Source: Sva-07 sp963710625
GTDB taxonomy: Bacteria; Actinomycetota; Acidimicrobiia; Acidimicrobiales; Ilumatobacteraceae
Length of the DNA: 64,000 bases
Assembly (NCBI GenBank): GCA_963710625.1
Contig: CAVQBG010000001.1
Coordinates: 200,977-264,976, forward strand
Direction of reading: 5' to 3'
Shown here: positions 38,535 through 45,511 of the stretch, one piece after another
How positions within the stretch are numbered: the first letter of the stretch is position 1
Layout of the letters: every line of letters begins with the position of its first letter
Notes under the pieces: generated by a model
Told to the model about the DNA's origin: nothing
Databases searched by the model: none
What the model saw: the letters and a program-made list of their open reading frames with translations, nothing else
Program-made: the position numbers and the translations under genes

Positions 38535-39503
38535 ATGGCCAAGAGCACCTTCGACCAGCAGAACCTGGATCCGGAGTACTTCGACACCGAGTCCTACGAG
38601 CACCATGTTCCGGTCTTCTCCGCGGGTGAGATCGAGGGCCTCACCGAGGCCCCTCAGACGTTCGGGTGGCTGGCATGGAAGCGCTTCCGCCATCACCGCA
38701 TGGCGATCATCGGTGCCGTGGGCCTCGTGGTGATCGTGCTGTTGTTCATCGTCGGACCGATGTTCAGCCCCTGGGAGTTCGACCAACGCAACATTGCCGA
38801 CCGCCTGCAGGGGCCGTCGTCCGATCACTGGTTCGGCACCGACGAGATCGGGCGCGATCTGTTCGTCCGCACCGCCCAGGGCGGTCTGTACTCGCTGCGC
38901 ATCGGGTTCATCGCCGCGATCCTCGCAACGGCGGTCGGCACCCTGCTCGGTGCGCTCGCCGCCTACTTCGCGAAGGGCACCGACATCTTCATCTCGCAGG
39001 TGATCAACATGGTGCTGATCGTGCCGGCGCTGATCGTGCTGTCGATCTTCTCGAAGTACTCGGGAGGCAATGCGACCAGCCTGGCGATCGTGCTGTCGCT
39101 GCTCCTGTGGACACGAATCGCGAGAGTCGTGCGAGGTGTCGTCCTGTCGATCAAGGAGCAGGAGTACATCCTCGCCGCCCGTGCCGCCGGGGCGTCGCAC
39201 ATGCGCATCATCTTCCGTCACGTCCTCCCCAACGTCGTCGGCCCCGTGGTCGTCGAGGTCACCCTGCTGCTCGGAACGGTGATCGTGCTCGAGAGCACGC
39301 TGTCGTTCCTCGGGCTGGGTGTCCAACCACCCAACGCGTCGCTCGGCACCTTGGTCGCCGATGCGAAGGGCAACATCGACAACGACCCGATCCGTGTGCT
39401 GACGCCCGGGTTCTTCATCGTGATGATCGTGTTGTGCGTGAACTTCCTGGGCGACGGCATGCGTGACGCTCTCGATCCCCGGTCCAAGAACGAGAGAGGG
39501 TGA
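38535..39503 (+). CDS. Peptide ABC transporter permease (DppC type)
   Basis: 322 residues with six membrane helices and a ~50-residue cytoplasmic N-terminus. It has the DppC N-terminal hallmark HWFGTDEIGRDLF, the EAA loop EYILAARAAGASHMRIIFRH, and NVVGPVVVEVTLLLG. ATG with GAGGAGCG upstream. Heterodimer partner of the preceding permease. The ATPase gene starts 1 nt after its stop codon. Confidence 0.94.
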   Translation: MAKSTFDQQNLDPEYFDTESYEHHVPVFSAGEIEGLTEAPQTFGWLAWKRFRHHRMAIIGAVGLVVIVLLFIVGPMFSPWEFDQRNIADRLQGPSSDHWFGTDEIGRDLFVRTAQGGLYSLRIGFIAAILATAVGTLLGALAAYFAKGTDIFISQVINMVLIVPALIVLSIFSKYSGGNATSLAIVLSLLLWTRIARVVRGVVLSIKEQEYILAARAAGASHMRIIFRHVLPNVVGPVVVEVTLLLGTVIVLESTLSFLGLGVQPPNASLGTLVADAKGNIDNDPIRVLTPGFFIVMIVLCVNFLGDGMRDALDPRSKNERG

Positions 39504-39504
39504 C

Positions 39505-40500
39505 ATGGCGTCGTCCCCATTGCTGAAGGTCGACGATCTGACCGTCGCGTTCCGAACCGATGCCGGCGTGGTCCGCGCGGTCACCGACATCAGCTTCGAG
39601 ATCAACTCCGGTGAGGTGCTCGCCGTCGTCGGCGAATCCGGCTCGGGCAAGTCGGTCACCGCGCTCGCGCTGATGCGGCTGCACCCGAAGAACACCGACA
39701 TCACCGGCACGATCGATTTCGACGGCATCGACGTGCTCGCGCTCTCCGAGGAGGAGATGCGTTCGATCCGCGGTCGCGACGTGGCGATGATCTTCCAGGA
39801 CCCGATGACCGCAATGAACCCGGTGTACACCGTGGGAGAGCAGATCGCCGAGGCGATCAGGGTGCACACGGCGGCGTCCAAGAAGGCTGCGTGGGATCGT
39901 TCCGTCGACCTGCTCCAGTTGGTCGGCGTACCGGAACCGAAGCGCCGTGCCTCGCAGCATCCACACGAGTTCTCCGGCGGCATGCGCCAGCGGGCGATGA
40001 TCGCCATGGCGATCTGCAACGACCCGAAGTTGCTGATCGCCGACGAGCCGACCACTGCGCTCGACGTGACGGTGCAGGCCCAGGTGATGGAGGTCCTCCA
40101 CGACGTCCAGCAGGCGACGGGTTCGGCGATGATGCTGATCACACACGATCTCGGCCTCGTCGCCGGGTCGGCCGACCGTGTGCAGGTGATGTACGCGAGC
40201 CGTCTGATGGAGACGGGCGACCTCGACGACATCTTCTACGAGTCGCGCAACCCGTACACGATGGCGTTGTTGAACTCGATCCCGGACCTCGAAGGCGTCA
40301 GGGAGTCGCTGGAGGCGATCCCTGGCAACCCGCCGAGCCTGCTCAATCCACCGTCGGGCTGCGCGTTCCGGCCACGGTGCTCGTTCGCCACCGACGAGTG
40401 CGCAGCCTCCGACCCGCCGATCGTCACCGTCGGTGGGGCCCACGCGAGCCGCTGCCATCGAACCGCCGAGATCGGCATGGGCGTGGAGGCGATGTCATGA
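39505..40500 (+). CDS. Peptide ABC transporter ATPase (DppD type)
   Basis: 331 residues: Walker A GESGSGKSVTA, Q-loop IFQDPMTAMNP, signature FSGGMRQRAMIA, Walker B LLIADEPTTALD and switch His ITHDLGLV. The C-terminal oligopeptide extension has the Cys-rich CAFRPRCSFATDECAA typical of Dpp/Opp ATPases (Fe-S or structural). Its TGA overlaps the next ATG (ATGA at 40497-40500), coupling production of the two ATPases. Confidence 0.95.
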   Translation: MASSPLLKVDDLTVAFRTDAGVVRAVTDISFEINSGEVLAVVGESGSGKSVTALALMRLHPKNTDITGTIDFDGIDVLALSEEEMRSIRGRDVAMIFQDPMTAMNPVYTVGEQIAEAIRVHTAASKKAAWDRSVDLLQLVGVPEPKRRASQHPHEFSGGMRQRAMIAMAICNDPKLLIADEPTTALDVTVQAQVMEVLHDVQQATGSAMMLITHDLGLVAGSADRVQVMYASRLMETGDLDDIFYESRNPYTMALLNSIPDLEGVRESLEAIPGNPPSLLNPPSGCAFRPRCSFATDECAASDPPIVTVGGAHASRCHRTAEIGMGVEAMS

Positions 40501-41582
40501 CGACCGCCTCGCTCTACGACTCGGGCGCGCTCAGCGGTGTCGACGAGGACGCGCCGATTCTGAAGATCCAGGATCTCGTGATGGAGTTCCCGATCCGGGC
40601 GGGCGTGTTCCGGCGTCAGGTCGGCTCGGTCCAGGCGGTGTCGGGAGTGACGCTCGATCTGATGCGCCACGAAACGCTCGGCATCGTCGGCGAGTCGGGC
40701 TGTGGAAAGAGCACGCTCGGGCGGTCGCTGCTGCGTCTCATGGAGCCGACGTCGGGCACGGTGACGTTCGGGACCGAGGACGTGACCACGGCTTCGAAGA
40801 AGCGGTTGCGCCAGTTGCGCAGCGACCTGCAGATGGTCTTCCAGGACCCGTATGCCTCGCTAAATCCCCGCCTCCCGATCCGTGAGATCGTCGGCGAGCC
40901 GATGAAGATCCACGGGGTCCCGAAGAAGGAGGCGCGCGACCGCGTCGGTGAACTCCTGACCAGGGTGGGACTCCTGCCCGAGCACGGCAACCGGTACCCG
41001 CACGAGTTCTCCGGCGGCCAGCGCCAGCGCATCGGCATCGCACGGTCGCTCGCTCTGCGTCCGAAGGTGATCGTGCTCGACGAGCCGGTGTCGGCGCTTG
41101 ACGTGAGCATCCAGGCCCAGGTGCTCAACCTGCTCGACGAGATCCAGGACGAGTACCAGCTGAGCTTCATCTTCATCGCCCACGACCTGTCGGTGGTGCG
41201 CCACACCAGCGACCGTGTGGGCGTGATGTACCTCGGGCGCATCGCCGAACTCGCGGACCGTGACGCCCTGTACGAGTCGCCGTCGCACCCGTACACCCAG
41301 TCGTTGTTGTCCGCCGTGCCGATCGCCGATCCTCGCCGTGAGCGGGCCCGTCGCCGGATCATCCTGCAGGGCGACGTGCCGAGCCCTGCGAACCCGCCGT
41401 CCGGTTGCCGGTTCCACACGCGGTGCCCGATCGCACAGGACATCTGCTCGCAGGAGACACCGGTGCTCACCGAGATCGCACCTGGGCACACCGTCGCTTG
41501 TCACTTCGCGTTGCAGCCGGGGGAGACCCTGCTGGAGCGGACGGTGCAGCTCGGGCGCAAGGTCGAAATCGCCGGCGACTGA
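40497..41582 (+). CDS. Peptide ABC transporter ATPase (DppF type)
   Basis: 361 residues: Walker A GESGCGKSTLGRSL, Q-loop VFQDPYASLNPR, signature FSGGQRQRIGIA, Walker B VIVLDEPVSALD, switch IAHDLSVV, and C-terminal CRFHTRCPIAQDIC motif. The N-terminal ~20 residues are an extra acidic segment. Second ATPase of the heterodimer. The next gene begins 1 nt after its stop. Confidence 0.95.
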   Translation: MTTASLYDSGALSGVDEDAPILKIQDLVMEFPIRAGVFRRQVGSVQAVSGVTLDLMRHETLGIVGESGCGKSTLGRSLLRLMEPTSGTVTFGTEDVTTASKKRLRQLRSDLQMVFQDPYASLNPRLPIREIVGEPMKIHGVPKKEARDRVGELLTRVGLLPEHGNRYPHEFSGGQRQRIGIARSLALRPKVIVLDEPVSALDVSIQAQVLNLLDEIQDEYQLSFIFIAHDLSVVRHTSDRVGVMYLGRIAELADRDALYESPSHPYTQSLLSAVPIADPRRERARRRIILQGDVPSPANPPSGCRFHTRCPIAQDICSQETPVLTEIAPGHTVACHFALQPGETLLERTVQLGRKVEIAGD

Positions 41583-41583
41583 C

Positions 41584-42108
41584 GTGGCCGACGGGTCGGT
41601 GACCCTGCACTCGACATGGCGGGGGATCATCGCTTCGGCGATCGGTTCCACGGCAGTCCTCTTGGCCGGGGTCCTCGTAATGGCGAGCGCCGGTTGGCGC
41701 CTGCTTCCGACTGCGACGCTCGCCTTCGGAGTGGCGCTCGTTGCGATCGTGCTGTTCGACTATCCGGTGGCGTCGACGTTCGACGCCGACGGCGTGACGC
41801 GCCACATGGTGTTGCGTCGGCATCGGTTGGCGTGGGATCGCGTCGACAAGCTGTCGCGCACCCGTCCTGGTCTCGTGTCCGGGTTCCGCAAGCTCGCCCA
41901 TGGTGGTCTGGTCGCGGTCGTCGGGCGGCGCCGGTATCTGCTCACCGACCGATGCGAGTCATTGGAGGAGTACGGAGCGGTGCAGCAGGCGATCGGTGCT
42001 CGTGCGGAGGATCTGATGGCCACCACGCCGGAGCCACCTGCCGGTTCGGTCCCGACGTGGTGGTACCGTCGGCGCAAGTGGGCGCCGGACGGCGGCGGGC
42101 ACCGGTAG
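41584..42108 (+). CDS. Membrane protein with PH-like domain
   Basis: 174 residues: two adjacent membrane helices (about 12-60) followed by a cytoplasmic beta-rich portion (TFDADGVTRHMVLRRHRLAW) resembling the bacterial PH/YdbS-like fold. GTG start one base after the dppF-type gene, so it is probably read from the same transcript. Function unknown. Confidence 0.65.
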   Translation: MADGSVTLHSTWRGIIASAIGSTAVLLAGVLVMASAGWRLLPTATLAFGVALVAIVLFDYPVASTFDADGVTRHMVLRRHRLAWDRVDKLSRTRPGLVSGFRKLAHGGLVAVVGRRRYLLTDRCESLEEYGAVQQAIGARAEDLMATTPEPPAGSVPTWWYRRRKWAPDGGGHR

Positions 42109-42111
42109 GAT
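42106..42111 (+). promoter_or_regulatory. Probable -10 element of secG
   Basis: TAGGAT lies 8 nt before the GTG at 42120, in the short gap after the PH-like gene (its first bases overlap the stop codon). The spacing predicts a transcript starting at or next to the start codon. Confidence 0.5.
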
Positions 42112-42119
42112 TGTCGACC

Positions 42120-42356
42120 GTGCGTGACGTCATGCTCTACATCACCCTCGCCATCAACATCGTGTCGATGGGCGCCCTGATCGCTGGCATCCTCATGCAC
42201 AGCGGTCGTGGTGGCGGCCTGTCGGACATGTTCGGCGGTGGCGGTGGTGCGGCCCTCGGGTCGACGGCTGCCGAGCGCAACCTGAACCGGATCACGTTCG
42301 TCTTCGCATTGATCTGGATCTTCTCGGTGATGGCGCTGCCGTTCCTGTACGACTAG
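42120..42356 (+). CDS. secG: Preprotein translocase subunit SecG
   Basis: 78 residues with two membrane helices (LYITLAINIVSMGALIAGIL and ITFVFALIWIFSVMALPFL) joined by the glycine-rich SGRGGGLSDMFGGGGG loop diagnostic of SecG. Stabilises SecYEG during protein export. GTG 42120 is chosen for its leaderless promoter spacing; ATG 42132 would give 74 residues. In many actinobacteria secG directly follows tpiA; here six genes intervene. Confidence 0.92.
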   Translation: MRDVMLYITLAINIVSMGALIAGILMHSGRGGGLSDMFGGGGGAALGSTAAERNLNRITFVFALIWIFSVMALPFLYD

Positions 42357-42411
42357 GTCGTTCGGATTGTGGCTCCTCGCTGCGGGAGATAGGGTCACAG
42401 ACCCAAACCAC

Positions 42412-42500
42412 GTCGGAGTGGCGGAATGGCAGACGCGCTAGCTTGAGGTGCTAGTGCCCTACTTATGGGCGTGGGGGTTCAAGTCCCCCCTCCGACACCA
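42412..42500 (+). tRNA. tRNA-Leu (anticodon GAG)
   Basis: Acceptor arms GTCGGAG (42412-42418) and CTCCGAC (42490-42496) pair perfectly, followed by discriminator A and an encoded CCA. The anticodon stem-loop is CTAGC-TTGAGGT-GCTAG, giving GAG. A long variable arm (TGCCC...GGGCG) and the T-arm GGGGG-TTCAAGT-CCCCC identify a class II leucine tRNA. It marks the left edge of the accessory region. Confidence 0.97.
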
Positions 42501-42502
42501 CA

Positions 42503-42536
42503 CAACCAGGGCAAAAGCCCTGGTTGTTGGCTTTTT
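42503..42536 (+). terminator. Rho-independent terminator of tRNA-Leu
   Basis: CAACCAGGGC (42503-42512), loop AAAA, GCCCTGGTTG (42517-42526), then TTGGCTTTTT. A textbook intrinsic terminator 2 nt after the encoded CCA. Confidence 0.93.
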
Positions 42537-42944
42537 CGGGGGGCGTCGAAACGTGGAGATCGGCCGTTTGTCCGCGATTTGTCAGCAGCTCGAAATTTCG
42601 GGGTCTTCCTCGGAGTGATCCGGTCGCGTTGAGCCGCCTGCGGCCGGAGGCTCTCGATTGCGAATCGGCCGTAGTCGGGGCAGCGTCTCCGGCGGCCACG
42701 CTCCGTGTTGATCTCGTTGCCGGTCGCGTGGGGGCGGACGGTCAAGTGCGCTAGCGCACTTGGGCCGTGATGCGGCGCGAGTTCTGCGGCGCCGCCGGGT
42801 TACGGGGCGGGTGTTATCGAGTGACCTCGACCGACATTTCGGGGACACAGTGTTGGTTCGATGGACCTTCCCGGCTCGACCCCGGCGCCGACGAACACCC
42901 GCACGCATGCCCTGACCGTTCTCGGATCCTCGAACATGGCCAGG
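42537..42944. other. Non-coding gap with palindrome and direct-repeat copy A
   Basis: No convincing gene is seen. The stretch has an 18-bp perfect palindrome AAGTGCGCTAGCGCACTT (42744-42761) running into the first copy of an approximately 90-100-bp imperfect repeat (42745-42846). Short open frames here lack family resemblance. Confidence 0.6.
42745..42846 (+). repeat. Imperfect direct repeat, copy A
   Basis: Matches copy B at 44450-44547. Both have CTTGGGCCG and, 52 nt later, a 36-nt core beginning GTGTTATCGAGTG and ending TTTCGGGGAC that is identical at 33 of 36 positions (42811-42846 versus 44512-44547). The copies bracket the cyclase-hydrolase gene. Confidence 0.7.
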
Positions 42945-44279
42945 TCACGCCACTGCGTAGATCTGCCATTCGTCGGGCACGCCCTTGAGAACATGGAGGC
43001 CGCGAGACTCGAAATCGATGCCCGAGCCGGTGACGAGATCCTTGACAGTACGTGACACCAACACCTCGCCGGGGCCGGCCAGCGAGGCGACCCGAGCACC
43101 GATGTGCACCGCAAGCCCGGCGACGTCGTCACCTAGGAGCTCGATCTCCCCGGTGTGCAGGCCGGCGCGCACCTCGATACCGATTGGTGCGAGTGCTTCG
43201 CCGATCGCCTGAGCAGCGGCGATTGCGCGGCCTGGTCCATCGAACGTCGCCAGGAACCCATCGCCCTGGGTGTCGATCTCGCGCCCGCGAAATCGCGCGA
43301 CCTGAGTGCGAACAGCGTCGTTGTGACGTTCGAGTAACTCGGTCCATGCGCGGTCCCCGAGCTGCGCGGCGCGTTCCGTTGATCCCACAATGTCGGTGAA
43401 TAGGACGGTCGCGAGGACCCGCTCAGGTGAGCGAGCGCCACGCGATCCGGTGACGAACTCCTCCAGCTCAGCGAGGATCGCGTCCGATCCCTCGCCGTTC
43501 AAGATGTGATCGGAGCCGTCAATTTCTACGAACTTCGCTCCGTCGATCCGGTCGGCGATCCAGCGCCCCTCTTCGATGTTCACGTCCTGGTCGCCTGTGC
43601 GGTAGAGGCACAACGTCGGAACCGAGATCGCCGAGAGGACTTGCCGTGTATCGATCTGTGTATTCATGCGGAGCAAGGCTGCTGCGGCACGGGGACTCAC
43701 CGACAATCGCATATAGCGCGCCGTCCAATCGACGAACGCCGGGTCGGACATCCGGCTGGGCGCGACCCATGGCGGGATGTGGTCCGGGTCGCCCCACGTC
43801 TTCTCGACAGTCGCGATTTCGGCCTCTCGGTCAGCAGGATCCGGCGCCCACGGGTAGTCATGCGACCGGGTCCGCGACGCATAGCAGCCGACGAGCACCA
43901 GCCCGTCCGTCCGATCCGGGTACGTCCCGGCGAACACGATCGACATGCTGCCGCCCTCCGAGTGGCCGAGCAGAGTTGCCGACTCGGATCCCGCCGCATC
44001 CATGACCGCGCGCACATCGTCCATGCGAGTCTCGATGCTCGGAAGGTCGCGAAGCGACACCGGATCCGACAAACCTGTCCCTCGCTTGTCGAACAGGATC
44101 AGCCGCGAGAACGACGCAATGTGTCGTAGCATCCGAGCGAACGACGGGTCCTCCCACATCACCTCGATATTGGAGACCCAGCCAGGCACGAACACGACGT
44201 CTGTCGGCCCCTCACCCAACACTTGATATGCAATGCCGACATCGCCGGCATCGGCATAGAGCGTCCTTGGGGTATCCAT
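42945..44279 (-). CDS. Alpha/beta-hydrolase fused to class III nucleotide cyclase domain
   Basis: 444 residues. Residues about 1-270 are an alpha/beta-hydrolase, with nucleophile LLGHSEGG, oxyanion region VPGWVSN and a probable Asp/His pair in DQDVN and DGSDHIL. Residues about 285-440 are a class III cyclase domain: metal-site Asps in FTDIVGST and TQGDGF, and HIGARV where catalytic cyclases carry Asn-x-x-x-Arg (His for Asn). Cyclase activity is therefore uncertain. ATG 44279 is supported by minus-strand TAGGGT (44287-44292) 7 nt upstream. It is flanked by direct repeats. Confidence 0.88.
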   Translation of the reverse strand: MDTPRTLYADAGDVGIAYQVLGEGPTDVVFVPGWVSNIEVMWEDPSFARMLRHIASFSRLILFDKRGTGLSDPVSLRDLPSIETRMDDVRAVMDAAGSESATLLGHSEGGSMSIVFAGTYPDRTDGLVLVGCYASRTRSHDYPWAPDPADREAEIATVEKTWGDPDHIPPWVAPSRMSDPAFVDWTARYMRLSVSPRAAAALLRMNTQIDTRQVLSAISVPTLCLYRTGDQDVNIEEGRWIADRIDGAKFVEIDGSDHILNGEGSDAILAELEEFVTGSRGARSPERVLATVLFTDIVGSTERAAQLGDRAWTELLERHNDAVRTQVARFRGREIDTQGDGFLATFDGPGRAIAAAQAIGEALAPIGIEVRAGLHTGEIELLGDDVAGLAVHIGARVASLAGPGEVLVSRTVKDLVTGSGIDFESRGLHVLKGVPDEWQIYAVA

Positions 44280-44449
44280 CGACGTGACCCTAACGGGCCG
44301 TCCTCGTTCAGCTCGACGGTGGATGGATCCTGCCCATCGCCCCGCATCAGGGGCATCGGAACGTTGCGCGACCCCCAAGAAACGAATGGCTTCATCACGG
44401 TCGAGTGCGTGCAAACGACCCCTATCCCCGGGGCGCCGACGTGAATATC

Positions 44450-44547
44450 GGGTGCGCTGCTTGGGCCGTTCTGTGCGGGCCGATTCTGCGTCGAGAGCGG
44501 GCTATCGATCGGTGTTATCGAGTGCCATCGACCGGCATTTCGGGGAC
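44450..44547 (+). repeat. Imperfect direct repeat, copy B
   Basis: Second copy of the repeat described at 42745. It lacks the 18-bp palindrome of copy A (GTGCGCT then directly GCTTGGGCCG), as though 4 bases were lost or gained, but keeps the 52-nt spacing to the 36-nt core. Confidence 0.7.
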
Positions 44548-44690
44548 GCGTTCGAACTCCCCGTTGGCTGGACAACCGGCAAGGCGAGGCGTCGATCGGG
44601 TTTGGCCAGCTGCTCCGCTGCTCGCTCGGGCGACCGAAATGGTGGAAGGCTTGCTGGATGGCATCCACGAAGCTCTCGGATCCGTAGGCC

Positions 44691-44880
44691 GTGACCACCG
44701 ACGCCGAACTGGAAGTAGCCATCGGCGCACCTGGCGAGCGGGTCAAGGTGAAGCCACGCACCGCGATTGACGGCACGGCCCGAGAGTTCATCGAGCGCTC
44801 ACCCTTCGTCGTTGTCGCCACATGTGCTGCCGACGGCCGGCTCGACGCGTCTCCGAAAGGAGACCCGCCCGGATTTGTCC
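44691..44880 (+). pseudogene. Truncated PPOX (pyridoxamine 5'-phosphate oxidase-like) remnant
   Basis: From GTG 44691 about 63 codons read as the N-terminus of the PPOX-type flavin family: FIERSPFVVVATCAADGR followed by DASPKGDPPGFVHV. Homology then stops; the same frame continues as an Arg/Ser-rich string unlike the family (normally ~200 residues). Truncation or fusion with unrelated DNA at about 44880 is inferred. Confidence 0.6.
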
Positions 44881-44932
44881 ACGTGATCCTCGGGCCTTCT
44901 CGACAGACTGCCGTTTCTTGTCGTCGATCGTC

Positions 44933-45040
44933 ATGCCATACGAAGTCGACAACGAAGAGCAGGGCGCACCCGTCTGGCGGTGCGAGGCGCCCAGACAGGC
45001 GTGGAGTGAACTCTGGCCCGAGATCCGCCACATCGACTGA
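44933..45040 (+). pseudogene. Orphan C-terminal coding remnant
   Basis: A 35-residue stretch, MPYEVDNEEQGAPVWRCEAP then RQAWSELWPEIRHID, has the composition of a genuine protein end and resembles the C-termini of some membrane glycosyltransferases. It lies in a different frame from the PPOX remnant and has no body upstream. Low-confidence remnant. Confidence 0.3.
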
Positions 45041-45511
45041 GCGAGTCCTCCGGGAGACCGGCCTTCGTTCGAGGCCGACGCGCGGGTACCGCCGACCACG
45101 AGCGAATGACTACCCGGCGCAGACTGCCTAGGCGGTCGCTTCCCTGGGCAGTCGATGGACGGGCAGGACGCTTGGGCACCGACGCGTGTGTGCGGCGGCT
45201 GACTCACTGGTCCGGTTCTTGTCGCGAGGCGGAAATGGTCTCGGAGCGCGATCACACATCGGTGTGGCAGGGATCGCTTCGGCGAGGGCCTGCGGATCTC
45301 ACGGGGCAACGTCGGCCCTGGCCGTTCGCCGCGTGCCTTGTCATGGTGGGCGATGAACAACTGACGCGCAACCGGGTCGAGTCCTGAGCGGATCCCAAAC
45401 GCCGGCGACTTGGCCGCCGCTTTGTTCGACAGGGCCGCTGGCCACCTGTCCAGTGATCCCATTCGACACGATTGCTGCGCCGGTCCGCGTGGACCGGCAA
45501 GACTGAGCCCA

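Larger units (their letters stand above)
44280..45511. other. Degenerate gap with gene remnants
   Basis: About 1.2 kb without an intact gene. It has direct-repeat copy B (44450-44547), a truncated PPOX-like coding segment (44691 to about 44880) and an orphan C-terminal-looking segment (44933-45040). Open frames after 45040 show no family resemblance. This is the signature of decayed or recombined accessory DNA. Confidence 0.6.
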
